NCBI RefSeq assembly: GCF_024266585.1
Contig: NZ_CP100647.1
Location: 3,143,001 to 3,207,000, forward strand
Source of the DNA: Xanthomonas sacchari
GTDB taxonomy: Bacteria > Pseudomonadota > Gammaproteobacteria > Xanthomonadales > Xanthomonadaceae
Reading direction: 5' to 3'
Length of the DNA: 64,000 nucleotides
The notes below the pieces were generated by a model. It saw nothing but the letters and a program-made list of their open reading frames with translations, searched no databases and was not told the origin of the DNA. Positions within the stretch are counted from its first letter, which is position 1. The number at the start of each line of letters is the position of its first letter. A program made the translations under genes and the position numbers. Shown piece by piece: positions 9,050 through 20,981 of the stretch.

Positions 9050-10722
9050 CTATGGCTCGACCTGCAACCGCCCCCCCTGCAACCGATAGCGCACATGCAC
9101 TACGCCTTCCGGCAGCGCATCGTGGCTGATCAGCAGCAGGCTGCGCTGGCCCAGCGCCTGTGTCAGGTCGCGCAGCAGCGCCTGCGCGGTGTCCACGTCC
9201 AGGCCTTCGGTGGGTTCGTCCAGCACCAGCAGCGGCGCCTCGCGCAGCAGTGCGCGGGCCAGGGCCAGGCGCCGCGCCTGGCCGGCGGACAGGGTGGCGC
9301 CGTTCTCGCCGAGCCAAGCGTCGAGGCCGCCGACCTCCCGTAGCCAGGCGTCCAGCCGCACGTCGGCCAGCACCCGCTGCAGGCGGGCGTCATCGGCATC
9401 AGGATCGCCCAGGCGCAGGTTGTCGCGCACGCTGCCGGCGAACACCGGTGCGCCCTGCGGCAACCAGGCGATGCGGCGGTGCCACTGCGCCTCGGCGACC
9501 TCGCGCAGGTCCACGCCGGCATAGCGGACGCTGCCCTGCTGCGGGTCCCACAGCCGCAGCAACAACGCCGACAGGGTGGTCTTGCCGCTGCCGCTGTCGC
9601 CGCCGATGGCGATGCGCTCGCCCGGGGCGATGCGCAGGGTGACGCCGTCGAGCACGCGCCGGGTCTCGCCCGGCCAGGCGAACACCACCTCGTCGAACTG
9701 CACCTCGCCCGTGGCCGCCAGCGCGTGCGGTTGCGCCGGGTCGACGACCGGCGGCGCCTGCCCGGCGATCGCCTGCAGCCGCCGCGCGGCGACGCGGCCG
9801 GACTGCAGCGCCTGCCAGGCCAGGCCGGCCCCGGCCCAGACCTCGAGCAGGGCCACGGTCAGGAACAGCAGGCCGGCGGCCTGTTCGGCGCTGATCGCAT
9901 CGGCGCGGGCCGCGCCCAGCGCCACCCACAGCATCGCCAGCAGACCCGCCGCAGCGCACAGCGCGTGCAGGGCGTTGCCGCCGATCAGCCGCTGCCGCTG
10001 GCGCCGGTCTTCGCCCCGCACTGCCTTCGCGCTGGCGTCCACACGCGCGATCCAGGCGGCCTGCGCCTCCAGCGCGGCCAGGTCGGCGGCGCCCTCCAGG
10101 CCTTCGTAGGCCAACGTGCGCAAGGCTTCGCGCTGCTGCGCGCGGGCGCGCTCGCGGGCCTCACCACCGCGCGCCACCACCCACGGCACGCCAAGCCCGA
10201 TCGCCAGCGCCAGCGCGGCCAGCACCAGCGCCGCCGGCCAATGGATCGCCGCCGCCGCGGCGATGCCGATCGCACCGACGCCGAGCAATGCCGCCAGCGG
10301 CGCCAACGCGCGCACCACCAGGCCGTCGACCTCGCCGATGTCCGACATCAGCCGCGCCAGCAGTTCGCCGGTGCGGCTGGCGCCGAGCCGTGCCGGCGCC
10401 AGCGGCAGCGCGCGGCGGAAGAACCACACCCGCAGGTCGCGGGCGATGCGCAGGGTAGCGTCGTGCCCCACCAGCTTTTCGCCGTAGCGCGAGGCGATGC
10501 GGGCGAAGGTCAGCGCGCGGATGCCGGCCGACGGCGAGAAGAAGTTGAAGCCGCTGCCCATGCCGACCGCGCCGGCCAGCGCCGCGGCGGTCAGGAAGCC
10601 GCCGGACAGGCCGAGCAGCCCGACCCCGGCCAGCATCGTGCACAGCACCAGCAGCGCGGTCAGCAGCAGGCGGCCGCGATGGCGGGCGAACACGCTGCGC
10701 AAGGTGTCGCGCGCCGCGCCGC

Positions 10723-10726
<4 letters not shown>
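9050..10726 (-). CDS. cydC: CydC, ABC exporter subunit for cytochrome bd assembly
   Basis: CydC forms a heterodimeric ABC exporter with CydD that moves reduced thiols or heme-related substrates and is required for cytochrome bd assembly. The 558-residue protein has six transmembrane helices, then a nucleotide-binding domain with Walker A GGDSGSGKTT, signature LSAGQARRLALARA and Walker B LLVLDEPTEGLD. The start at 10726 overlaps the cydD stop by four bases; the longer open frame upstream belongs to a shadow of cydD. Confidence 0.93.
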
Positions 10727-12507
<1,781 letters not shown>

Positions 12508-12611
12508 AACAGGCTCGGCGCGGCGAACGGAACCGCCAGTTTAGCGGGAAGGCACTTGCGGGGCTGGAATCGCCGTGGCCGCCACGATGCCGGGCGCGGC
12601 GGTTCGGCACA

Positions 12612-12625
12612 TTGATCTGAATCAA
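12612..12625 (+). promoter_or_regulatory. FNR/Anr-type box between cydD and cydA
   Basis: TTGATCTGAATCAA is an exact match to the FNR consensus TTGAT-N4-ATCAA. Its centre is about 96 bases upstream of the cydA ATG, compatible with a class II activator site and a UTR of roughly 50 bases, and about 110 bases upstream of cydD. The palindrome could act in either direction. Confidence 0.8.
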
Positions 12626-12714
12626 GGTCGAACGCGCGCCCCAGGCGGAAGATCGCCTCCAATCTCCCGCCACTCGGCCACCCAGATGCACATTTTCCAC
12701 GAGGTAGCACAGCC

Positions 12715-14304
12715 ATGATCGACACCACTGTCGTAGAGCTGTCGCGGCTGCAGTTCGCCATGACCGCGATGTACCACTTCCTGTTCGTCCCGCTGACGCT
12801 GGGCCTGTCCTTCATGCTCGCGATCATGGAGAGCGTGTATGTCATGACCCGCAAGGACGTGTGGCGGCGCATGACCCTGTTCTGGGGCGTACTGTTCGGC
12901 ATCAACTTCGCGATGGGCGTGGCCACCGGCATCGTCATGGAGTTCCAGTTCGGCATGAACTGGTCCTACTACAGCCACTACGTCGGCGACATCTTCGGCG
13001 CGCCGCTGGCGATCGAAGGGCTGATGGCGTTCTTCCTGGAAGCGACCTTCATCGGCCTGTTCTTCTTCGGCTGGAGCAAGCTCACGCCGGTCAAGCACCT
13101 GATGGTGACCTGGCTGATGGCGCTGGGCACCAACCTGTCGGCGGTGTGGATCCTGATCGCCAACGGCTGGATGCAGAACCCGACCGGCGCGGTGTTCAAC
13201 CCGGACACGATGCGCATGGAAGTGGTGGACTTCATGGCGGTAGTGTTCAACCCGGTGGCACAGGCCAAGTTCGTGCACACGGTCAGCGCCGGCTACGTGA
13301 CCGGCGCGGTGTTCGTGATGTCGATCAGCGCGCTGTACCTGCTGCGCGGCAAGCACCGCGACATCGCCCGGCGCTCGTTCGCGGTGGCCGCCGCGTTCGG
13401 CCTGGCGTCGTCGCTGTCGGTGGTGGTGCTGGGCGACGAGAGCGGCTATGCCGCCAACGAACACCAGAAGATGAAGCTGGCCGCGATCGAGGCGATGTGG
13501 GAAACCGAGCAGGCGCCGGCCGACTTCACCGCCTTCGGCATCCCCAACCAGGCCACCGGCAGGAACGACTACGCGATCAAGGTGCCGTACCTGATGGGCC
13601 TGATCGCCACGCGCTCGCTGCACACGCCGGTGCCGGGCATCCTGGAACTGGTCAAGCGCGCCGAGCATCGCGTGCGCGGCGGGCAGATCGCCTACGGCGC
13701 GCTGCAGCGGCTCAAGGCCAACCGCAACGACGCCGAGGCGCGCGCGGTGTTCGATCGCCACTGGCAGGACCTGGGCCACGGCCTGCTGCTCAAGCGCTAC
13801 CGCGAGGACATCCTCAACGCCACCCCGGAAGAGATCGCCAAGGCCGCGCTGGACACGGTGCCGCGCGTGCTGCCGCTGTTCTGGACGTTCCGGGTGATGG
13901 CCGGGCTGGGCTTCTACCTGATCGCCTTCTTCGCCGCCGCGCTGTGGTTCTCGTGCAAGCACAACTTCGAGGACAAGCGCTGGTTCCTGAAGCTGGCGCT
14001 GTGGACGCTGCCGGTACCGTGGATCGCGATCGAGTGCGGCTGGTTCGTCGCCGAGTACGGCCGCCAGCCGTGGGCGGTGGAAGGCGTGCTGCCCACCTTC
14101 TACGCCGCCTCCGGGCTGGCCCTGCACGACATCCTGATCACCCTCGCCGGCTTCGTGGCGATCTACACCACGCTGCTGATCATCGAGATCAAGCTGATGC
14201 TCAAGGCGATCGGCAAGGGGCCGGACGCGCTGCCGGCCCTGCTGCAGCCCGCCCCGCGTCCCGTCACCCCGATCGCCGCGCCCGCGGCCGCCGGCCACCT
14301 CTGA
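12715..14304 (+). CDS. cydA: CydA, cytochrome bd ubiquinol oxidase subunit I
   Basis: CydA carries the three hemes of the high-affinity oxygen-reducing bd oxidase and oxidises ubiquinol. The 529-residue protein has the N-terminal heme ligand segment [14 protein letters not shown], the Q-loop region and the signature [15 protein letters not shown]. The length is close to E. coli CydA, so the long Q-loop class is likely. An SD-like GAGGTAG precedes the ATG. cydB follows 19 bases downstream. Confidence 0.97.
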   Translation: MIDTTVVELSRLQFAMTAMYHFLFVPLTLGLSFMLAIMESVYVMTRKDVWRRMTLFWGVLFGINFAMGVATGIVMEFQFGMNWSYYSHYVGDIFGAPLAIEGLMAFFLEATFIGLFFFGWSKLTPVKHLMVTWLMALGTNLSAVWILIANGWMQNPTGAVFNPDTMRMEVVDFMAVVFNPVAQAKFVHTVSAGYVTGAVFVMSISALYLLRGKHRDIARRSFAVAAAFGLASSLSVVVLGDESGYAANEHQKMKLAAIEAMWETEQAPADFTAFGIPNQATGRNDYAIKVPYLMGLIATRSLHTPVPGILELVKRAEHRVRGGQIAYGALQRLKANRNDAEARAVFDRHWQDLGHGLLLKRYREDILNATPEEIAKAALDTVPRVLPLFWTFRVMAGLGFYLIAFFAAALWFSCKHNFEDKRWFLKLALWTLPVPWIAIECGWFVAEYGRQPWAVEGVLPTFYAASGLALHDILITLAGFVAIYTTLLIIEIKLMLKAIGKGPDALPALLQPAPRPVTPIAAPAAAGHL

Positions 14305-14323
14305 CCCCGGCAGGAGACACACC

Positions 14324-15475
14324 ATGGACTTCATTGCATTGGACTACACCACGCTGCGCGTGATCTGGTGGCTGCTGTTGGGCATCCTGCTGATCGGCTT
14401 CGCGGTGATGGACGGATTCGACCTGGGCGTCGGCGCGCTGCTGCCGTTCGTGGCCAGGACCGACGCCGAACGCCGGCTGGTGGTCAACACCATCGGCCCG
14501 GTCTGGGAAGGCAACCAGGTCTGGTTGATCCTGGGCGGCGGCGCGATCTTCGCCGCCTTCCCGCCGCTGTACGCGGTCAGCTTCTCCGGCTTCTACCTGG
14601 CCATGTTCGTGATCCTGTTCGCGCTGATCCTGCGCCCGGTCGGGTTCAAGTTCCGCGGCAAGCTGCCCGGCCAGCGCTGGCGCAACGGCTGGGACTGGGC
14701 GCTGTTCGTCGGCGGCCTCATCCCCGCGCTGATCATGGGCGTGGCGGTGGGCAACGTGTTGCTGGGCGTGCCGTTCCACTTCGACGACACCCTGCGGGTG
14801 TTCTACACCGGCAGCTTCTTCGGCCTGCTGAAGCCGTTCGCCCTGCTCGCCGGCCTGCTCAGCGTGAGCATGCTGGTGGCGCACGGCGCGGCGATGCTGG
14901 TGCTGAAGACCGACGGCCCGGTGGCCGAGCGCGCGGCGCGCTACGGCAGCGTGGCCGCACTGGTCGCCTGTGCGCTGTTCGCCGGCGCCGGGGTGTGGGT
15001 GGCCGGCGGCCTGCCCGGCTACGCGGTCACCTCGCAAGTGGTCACCGACGGCGCCACCAACCCGCTGCTGAAGACCGCCGTGCTCGGCGAGGTCGGCGGC
15101 TGGATGCACAACTACCAGACCATGCCGCTGACCGCCCTGGCCCCGGCCGCCGGCCTGCTCGGCCTGCTGCTCAGCGCGGTGCTGCTGCGCAAGCGCCGCG
15201 GCGGCCTGGCCTTCCTCGCCTCCGCTGCGGCCATCGCCGGCATCATCCTGACCGTGGGCTTTGCGATCTTCCCGTTCCTGCTGCCGTCCTCCAGCCAGCC
15301 CGGTTCCAGCCTGACCGTGTGGGACGCCTCCAGCAGCCACCTGACCCTGTGGATCATGCTGCTGGCCACCGTGGTGTTCCTGCCGATCATCCTCGCCTAC
15401 ACCACCTGGGTGTACCGCGTGCTGAAGGGCAAGGTCACCGCCGCCTCCCTGGACGACAACCCCAACGCGTACTGA
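14324..15475 (+). CDS. cydB: CydB, cytochrome bd oxidase subunit II
   Basis: CydB is the heme-free structural subunit that pairs with CydA. The 383-residue polytopic protein has the family N-terminus [20 protein letters not shown], the segment [14 protein letters not shown] and the C-terminal [12 protein letters not shown]. It is preceded by an AGGAG-type ribosome binding site and followed 22 bases later by the small cydX gene. Confidence 0.97.
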   Translation: MDFIALDYTTLRVIWWLLLGILLIGFAVMDGFDLGVGALLPFVARTDAERRLVVNTIGPVWEGNQVWLILGGGAIFAAFPPLYAVSFSGFYLAMFVILFALILRPVGFKFRGKLPGQRWRNGWDWALFVGGLIPALIMGVAVGNVLLGVPFHFDDTLRVFYTGSFFGLLKPFALLAGLLSVSMLVAHGAAMLVLKTDGPVAERAARYGSVAALVACALFAGAGVWVAGGLPGYAVTSQVVTDGATNPLLKTAVLGEVGGWMHNYQTMPLTALAPAAGLLGLLLSAVLLRKRRGGLAFLASAAAIAGIILTVGFAIFPFLLPSSSQPGSSLTVWDASSSHLTLWIMLLATVVFLPIILAYTTWVYRVLKGKVTAASLDDNPNAY

Positions 15476-15497
15476 CGCACCCGCAAGGAGAACGATC

Positions 15498-15617
15498 ATG
15501 TGGTACTTCGCCTGGATTCTCGGTGTCGGCCTGGCCTCCACCGCCGCCATCCTCAACGGCATGTGGTTCGAGGCCCGCGAGCGCAACGCCGCCGACGCCG
15601 CCAACGCGACCGACTGA
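15498..15617 (+). CDS. cydX: CydX, small subunit of cytochrome bd oxidase
   Basis: This 39-residue protein begins MWYFAWILGVGLASTAAILN, the hallmark of the CydX/YbgT family, with one membrane helix followed by MWFEARERNAAD. CydX stabilises the heme groups of the CydAB complex. A strong ribosome binding site AAGGAG lies eight bases upstream of the ATG. It is short enough to be missed by automatic gene callers. Confidence 0.93.
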   Translation: MWYFAWILGVGLASTAAILNGMWFEARERNAADAANATD

Positions 15618-15636
15618 AATTTTTTTGCAAAGGCGC

Positions 15637-15665
15637 TTGCCGAATGCGGAAGACCTCCGTATCAT
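15637..15665 (+). promoter_or_regulatory. sigma-70-type promoter for tRNA-Pro
   Basis: TTGCCG at 15637-15642 and TATCAT at 15660-15665 are separated by 17 bases. The predicted start lies about six bases before the mature tRNA. Confidence 0.6.
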
Positions 15666-15677
15666 GTGCGGCTCCTT

Positions 15678-15754
<77 letters not shown>

Positions 15755-15771
15755 GTTTCAAGGTCACAAGA

Positions 15772-15804
15772 AGCCTGGAAAACCACAGTTTTCCGGGCTT
15801 TTTT
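15772..15804 (+). terminator. Rho-independent terminator after tRNA-Pro
   Basis: AGCCTGGAAAAC and GTTTTCCGGGCT form a 12-base-pair stem with one G-U pair around a CACA loop, followed by a run of T. Confidence 0.88.
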
Positions 15805-16034
15805 GTGTCTGCAATCCGGGACCGGCCGCGCCGCACGGCCCCCGCCGCTCCGCGCCCGCCTCCATCCTCGAGGCAGCCGGGCCTTGCCCCCCGGGCCTGG
15901 CTTTTCGCCACAATGGCGACGGGGAACCGGCGCATCCATCACTCCCTCCTTCTTCGGCGACGACGCGTGCCGGAGGCGAGGCGGCGGGCATGTCCGTTTC
16001 GACGTTCACGACTCCGACAAACGGACACGCCACC

Positions 16035-16355
16035 ATGAAACTGCCAGCGGCCCTCTGCCTCTCGTTGATCGCCTTCTACTGCGCACCCGCCGCCGCGGTG
16101 ACCGAAACCGACAAGCTGGTGGACCGACTCGGCGTGCAGGGCGGCGGCACCGCCTACTTCAGCGTCAAGGACGCGTTTTCCGCCACCTGCAAGTTCGACA
16201 TCATCTACTTCACCCTCAACGACGAGTTCGGCAAGGCCGCGTATGCGAGCCTGTTGGCCGCGCAGACCGCCGGCAAGAAGCGTTCGCGCTTCGACTACAC
16301 GCAATCCGCCCCAGGCGAGACCTGCACCCTCTCGCTGGTCGAATCGCGCAGCTGA
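16035..16355 (+). CDS. small secreted protein of unknown function
   Basis: I do not recognise this 106-residue protein. It has a clear signal peptide (MKLPAALCLSLIAFYCAPAAA) and a mature part with two cysteines (FSATCKFD and GETCTLSL) that could form a disulfide in the periplasm. The mature part looks like a small beta-rich domain. The frame is open upstream, but the ATG at 16035 starts the signal peptide. It is convergent with the adhesin secretion operon and has no evident partner. Confidence 0.65.
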   Translation: MKLPAALCLSLIAFYCAPAAAVTETDKLVDRLGVQGGGTAYFSVKDAFSATCKFDIIYFTLNDEFGKAAYASLLAAQTAGKKRSRFDYTQSAPGETCTLSLVESRS

Positions 16356-16377
16356 GCGGCGCCGACCGCGGTTGCGC

Positions 16378-17562
16378 TCAGCGCAACCGCGCCTTCAGCA
16401 GCGGCCGCAGCAGGTAGTTGAGCACGCTGCGCTTGCCGGTGAGGATGTCGACCTCGGCGACCATGCCGGGAATGATCGGCAGCGTGTCGCCGCCGCGGCG
16501 CAACTGGCTGCCGTCGGTGCGGATCAGCACCTGGTAGAACGACTCCTTGCCCTGCGCGGTCTGCTCCTCGATGGTGTCGGCGCTGATCTGCTCGACGGTG
16601 CCGTTCAACTCGCCGTAGATGGTGTAGTCGTAGGCGGTGATCTTGACCCGGGCCTGCATGCCCGGCACCAGGAACGCCACGTCGCGCGGCTTGATCCGCG
16701 CCTCCACCAGCAGCCGCTCCTCCACCGGGATGATCTCCATGATCGGCTCGCCCGGCGGGATCACCCCGCCGCGGGTATTGATCAGCACGGTGTTCACCCG
16801 CCCCCGCACCGGCGACAGGATCTCGGTGCGGCGCAACTGGTCGTGGCGCTGTTGCACGATCGGCTCCAGCGCGCTGAGATCGGCCTTGCGCTTGGCCAGT
16901 TCGGTGTAGGCCTCCTGGAAATAGCTGTTGCGCAGCTCGCCGAGGCGGCCGCGCAGGGTGGCGATGTCCTGGCTGAGCTTGAGCGCCTCGACCTGGCTGA
17001 CCGCACCCTTGGCCACCAGCGGGCGCACGATGTTCAACTGATCCTGGGCCAGGGCGATCTGATGCTGGATCGCCTGGGTGCCTTCGGCCAGCTTGCCGCG
17101 CCGCGCGTCGAACAGGTCGCGCTCGGACTGCAGCAAGGCGCGCTCGCCGGCGATCTGCGGCGGGAAGGCGATGCTGTTCTTGCCCAGCACTTCCGCCTCC
17201 AGCCGCGCGATCGCCGCATGCAGCACCTGCGCCTGGTTGACCGACTCCTGGTAGTTGGTGAGGAAGTGGGTGCGCTCCAGCCGCACCAGCGGCTGCCCTG
17301 GCTTGACCAGTTCGCCCTCCTGCACCAGCAGCCGATCGAGGATGCCGCCCTCCAGGCTCTGGATCTTCTGGATGCGGCTGTACGGCACCACCCGGCCGTC
17401 GCCGCGGGTGACTTCGTCCAGCTCGGCCCAGGCCGCCCAGCCCAGAAACAACGCCACCGTCGCCAGCACCGTCCACAGCAGCGGCCGGTACCAGGGATGC
17501 GTGGACGCCAGCAGCGGATCGCCCAGCCGCCGCCGCACCGCCACCGCCGCGCGCTCAGCCAT
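16378..17562 (-). CDS. HlyD/LapC-type membrane fusion protein of the adhesin exporter
   Basis: This 394-residue adaptor links the inner-membrane ABC exporter to the TolC-like channel. It has an N-terminal membrane helix (about residues 28-46), a split lipoyl domain with GGILDRLLVQEGELVKPGQP, long coiled-coil helices in the middle and the HlyD signature segment PVRGRVNTVLINTRGGVIPPG. Its start overlaps the ABC gene by eight bases. Operon order adhesin-TolC-ABC-HlyD is that of Lap/Bap-type adhesin systems. Confidence 0.92.
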   Translation of the reverse strand: MAERAAVAVRRRLGDPLLASTHPWYRPLLWTVLATVALFLGWAAWAELDEVTRGDGRVVPYSRIQKIQSLEGGILDRLLVQEGELVKPGQPLVRLERTHFLTNYQESVNQAQVLHAAIARLEAEVLGKNSIAFPPQIAGERALLQSERDLFDARRGKLAEGTQAIQHQIALAQDQLNIVRPLVAKGAVSQVEALKLSQDIATLRGRLGELRNSYFQEAYTELAKRKADLSALEPIVQQRHDQLRRTEILSPVRGRVNTVLINTRGGVIPPGEPIMEIIPVEERLLVEARIKPRDVAFLVPGMQARVKITAYDYTIYGELNGTVEQISADTIEEQTAQGKESFYQVLIRTDGSQLRRGGDTLPIIPGMVAEVDILTGKRSVLNYLLRPLLKARLR

Positions 17563-19723
17563 GGCCGCCCGCCACTGCCGTCGCCGGCACCTGCACCCGG
17601 TTGCCCTGCAGCACCTGCTCCACGGGCCCGTCGACCACGACCCGCCCCTGCCGCAGCACCACGGCGCGCTGCGCCACCTCCAGCATGCTGCGCTTGTGCG
17701 TGCTGACGATCAGCGTGCGCGCGCCCAGCCAGCGCTGCAGGTAGGCAATGAACACCTGTTCGCTGTGCTGATCGAAGGCCGCGGTGGGTTCGTCGAGCAG
17801 CACCACGCTGGGATCCTGCAGCAGCAGCCGCGCCAGTCCCAGCGCCTGGCGCTGTCCACCGGACAGGCTGGCGTTGCCCTGGATCGGCAGGTCCAGCCCG
17901 AACGGATGCGCGCGCACGAACATGCCCAGCCCGACTCCGTCCAGCGCTGCATACAGCTCGTCGTCACCGAGCGCGGCGCCGTGCAGGTTGAGGTTGTCGC
18001 GCAGGCTGCCATGGAACAGCGCCACGTCCTGCGGCAGGTAGCCGATGTTGCGCATGCGGTCGGCCGGGTCGATCTGCGCGATCGCCACATCGTCCAGCAA
18101 CAGCCGCCCGGCGTGCGGATCCAGCAGGCCGGCCAGCACCCGCAGCAGCGTGGACTTGCCGGCGCCGTTGCCGCCCAGCAGCGCCACGCGCTCGCCGGCA
18201 CCGATGCGCAGCGCCTGCACGTCCAGCACCGGCGGCTGCTCGCCGTAGCGCAGGCGCACCGCCTCCAGGCGGTAGTCGCCGCGCACGCGCAGCTTGTGCA
18301 CGAAGCGCTTGCCCGGCGGCCGCTCCTGTTCGGCCCCCAGCAGCTGATCCAGGCCCTCCATGGCCACGCAGGTGTGCTGCCAGCGCCCCAGCACCGCCGC
18401 GGCCTGTCCCAGCGGCGCGATCGCGCGCGAGGCCAGCAGCGAGCAGGCCACCAACGCACCCACGCTCATCGCGCCCTGCTGGATGCGGTACACGCCGAAC
18501 ACCACCACCCCGACGTAAGCCAGTTGCTGCACCACCGATGCGGCGTAGCTGAGCGCGGTGGTCAGCGCGTAGGTCCTCATCGCCGAGGCGGACAACTGCG
18601 CGGTCAGCGCCTCCCACAGCCCCTGGCAGCGGCCTTCGCCGCGCGCGGCCTTGATCGACTCCAGATGCTCGAAGGCCTCCAGCAGCAGGCCGTTCTTCAT
18701 CGCGCCTTCGCGCAGGTTCTGCCGCGACAGCTCGCCCAGCTGGCGCTGCGCCAGCAGCCCCGGCAGCACCATCAGCACGCAGGCGGCCAGCGGCACCCAG
18801 ACCACATGGCCGCCGATCAGGGCGATGATGCCCAGGAAGATCGCCACGAACGGCAGGTCGCTGATCAGCGCCGCGCTGGAACTGGTGAAGAACTCGCGCA
18901 CCGACTCGAACTCGCGGACCTGGGTGCTGAACGCGCCCATCGACGCCGGCTTGGCGGCCATGCGCATGGCCAGCACGCGCGAGAACAGCAGCGTGGACAG
19001 TTGCAGGTCCAGGCGCTTGCCCAATACCGCCAGCAACTGTCCGCGCAGGGTGCGCAGCACGCCTTCCATCACGATCGCCAGGACCACGCCGCTGGCCAGG
19101 ATCCACAGCGTGTCGAAGGCGGCGTTGGGCACCACGCGGTCGTAGACCTGCATGGCGAACAGCGCGGTGGCGATGGCCAGCAGGTTGGCGACCATCGCCG
19201 CCAGCGCCACCTCCGCATAGGAGCGCCACAGCTTCTTCAGCGGCCCGTAGAACCAATGTTCCGACGCGCTGCCGGCGTAACCACCGATGCGCCCGTCGTC
19301 GCGGAAGCGCGGCTTGGCGAACACCGCCGAACCGCTGTACAGCGTCTCCAGCTCCGCCACCGGCAGCGCCTGCTCGCCACCGCCGGCATGCGGCAGCAGC
19401 AGCCGTGCCTGTCCCGCCTCGATCGCCTCCAGCAGCACCGTGCGCCCATCGTGCAACAACAGCAGCGCCGGCAGCAGGTAGCGGTCCATGCCGTCCAGCG
19501 GATAGGCCAGCACCTCGGCCGTGAGCTCGGCACGGCGCAGCGCGCGCGGCACCAGGTGCAGCGGCAGGCGTCCCTGCACCAGGGCGATGCCATCCACCAG
19601 TTCGGCATCGCTCAACGGCCGCCCCAGGCGCTGGCACAGCAACAGCAAGCCTTCGCGCAGCCCATCCGCGCCCGCGGCGCGCGGCGTCACCGCGGATGCC
19701 CCGATCCCCCCGTCACCCTGCAT
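17555..19723 (-). CDS. LapB-type ABC exporter of the adhesin
   Basis: This 722-residue type I secretion ATPase has an N-terminal C39-like domain without the catalytic Gln/Cys/His set, so it probably docks the substrate rather than cutting it. Membrane helices follow, and then an ATPase domain with LGGNGAGKST, LSGGQRQALGLARL and VVLLDEPTAAFD. RTX and Lap-type exporters have this peptidase-dead domain, in contrast to the C39 exporter at 49933. It overlaps the TolC-like gene by 11 bases. Confidence 0.92.
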   Translation of the reverse strand: MQGDGGIGASAVTPRAAGADGLREGLLLLCQRLGRPLSDAELVDGIALVQGRLPLHLVPRALRRAELTAEVLAYPLDGMDRYLLPALLLLHDGRTVLLEAIEAGQARLLLPHAGGGEQALPVAELETLYSGSAVFAKPRFRDDGRIGGYAGSASEHWFYGPLKKLWRSYAEVALAAMVANLLAIATALFAMQVYDRVVPNAAFDTLWILASGVVLAIVMEGVLRTLRGQLLAVLGKRLDLQLSTLLFSRVLAMRMAAKPASMGAFSTQVREFESVREFFTSSSAALISDLPFVAIFLGIIALIGGHVVWVPLAACVLMVLPGLLAQRQLGELSRQNLREGAMKNGLLLEAFEHLESIKAARGEGRCQGLWEALTAQLSASAMRTYALTTALSYAASVVQQLAYVGVVVFGVYRIQQGAMSVGALVACSLLASRAIAPLGQAAAVLGRWQHTCVAMEGLDQLLGAEQERPPGKRFVHKLRVRGDYRLEAVRLRYGEQPPVLDVQALRIGAGERVALLGGNGAGKSTLLRVLAGLLDPHAGRLLLDDVAIAQIDPADRMRNIGYLPQDVALFHGSLRDNLNLHGAALGDDELYAALDGVGLGMFVRAHPFGLDLPIQGNASLSGGQRQALGLARLLLQDPSVVLLDEPTAAFDQHSEQVFIAYLQRWLGARTLIVSTHKRSMLEVAQRAVVLRQGRVVVDGPVEQVLQGNRVQVPATAVAGGHG

Positions 19724-20981
19724 GCGTCGTCTCCCGAAACAGCGCGTGCAAGGCGCCGATCTGCGCCGCCGCGCGATAGCGCAGGCGCTTGCGTTCGATC
19801 CGCAGGCTGATCAATTGCCGCTCGGCCTCCAGGCGTTCGCGCTGCACGTTCAGCAGCTCGATCACCTCGCGCCGGCCCACGCCCATCTGCTCGCGGTACA
19901 GCTCGGCCACTTCCACCGCCTGCTGCGCCTGCCGCAGCAGCGCCTGTTCGCGCCCGCGCAAGGCCTCGCCGCTGTCGGCCAGGGTCTGCACCGTGCGCAG
20001 CACCTCGCGGCGCATCGCCTGCATGTTCCACTGCGCCGCTTCCAGGCGCTGGCGCGCGGCCTGCGGGCGCAGGAACGTGGACATGCCCTGGAACACGTCC
20101 ATGCTCAGCCGCAACGAAATGGTCGAATCGTTCTGCAGACGCCCGCCGACGTCGCGGCGCAACGCGGCGGCCTCCAGATTGAGTTGCGGCTTCAATGCCG
20201 CGCGCGCCTCGCGCAGCTCCGCCTCGGCCGCGCGCACCTGTTCGCCGGCCTTGCGCAGCAACGGCGAGGCGTCCACCGCCTGCGCCAGCAACGGCGGCGC
20301 CAGTTGCGGCAATTCCAGCGTCTCCGGTTCGACCAGATCCTCGGCCTCGGCGCCGACCAGCAGCAGGAACTGGTTGCGCACCTCCTGCAGCGCGCCCTGC
20401 TCGGTCGCCAACTGGTCCTGGCCGCGGGCCAGTTCCAGCCGCGTGCGCTCCAGTTCGCTGCGGTCGGCGTAGCCGCCGCTGCGCGCCTCGCTGAGGTCGG
20501 CGATCACCTGCAGGCGCTGCAGGTGCGCCTGCACCGCCTGCAGCCGCTGCTGCGCCGCCAACACGTCCAGATACACCTCCACGATCTGCAACGCGGCGTC
20601 GTCGGCGGCCACCTCCACCGCCGCGTCCTGCCCGCGCTGCTGTGCACGCGCATTCGCCACCCGGCTCGACACGCGGCCCCAGTCGTACAGCATCTGCGAG
20701 AGGTTGACGTCATAGACCACCTCGCCCGGGTCCAGCGCCTTGGGTCCGGCGGCGACCGACAGCGCCGGGTAGTAGCCGCTGCGAGCGATGCGCACGTCGG
20801 TGGCCGCGCGCGCCGCGTCGGCCATCGCCGCGCGCAGCTGCGGCTCGATCGCCAATCCGCGCTGCACGGCCTGCGTCAGCGACATCGCGCAGGCGCACGC
20901 CGGCAGCGCCAGCCACAGCCCGACGGCCAGCGCCAGAGCGGACCGGCGCGTGCGCCGGTCCCCTGCCCCCTTCTTCGCCAT
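19713..20981 (-). CDS. TolC-family outer-membrane channel (LapE-like)
   Basis: The 422-residue protein has an N-terminal signal peptide (ALALAVGLWLALPACACA) and two long helical repeats typical of TolC-type efflux proteins, for example AVQRGLAIEPQLRAAMADA and EVAELYREQMGVGRREVIEL. It would form the outer-membrane exit duct for the adhesin. Its ATG overlaps the adhesin stop by one base. The membership in a dedicated secretion operon argues against a general efflux role. Confidence 0.9.
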   Translation of the reverse strand: MAKKGAGDRRTRRSALALAVGLWLALPACACAMSLTQAVQRGLAIEPQLRAAMADAARAATDVRIARSGYYPALSVAAGPKALDPGEVVYDVNLSQMLYDWGRVSSRVANARAQQRGQDAAVEVAADDAALQIVEVYLDVLAAQQRLQAVQAHLQRLQVIADLSEARSGGYADRSELERTRLELARGQDQLATEQGALQEVRNQFLLLVGAEAEDLVEPETLELPQLAPPLLAQAVDASPLLRKAGEQVRAAEAELREARAALKPQLNLEAAALRRDVGGRLQNDSTISLRLSMDVFQGMSTFLRPQAARQRLEAAQWNMQAMRREVLRTVQTLADSGEALRGREQALLRQAQQAVEVAELYREQMGVGRREVIELLNVQRERLEAERQLISLRIERKRLRYRAAAQIGALHALFRETTHAG

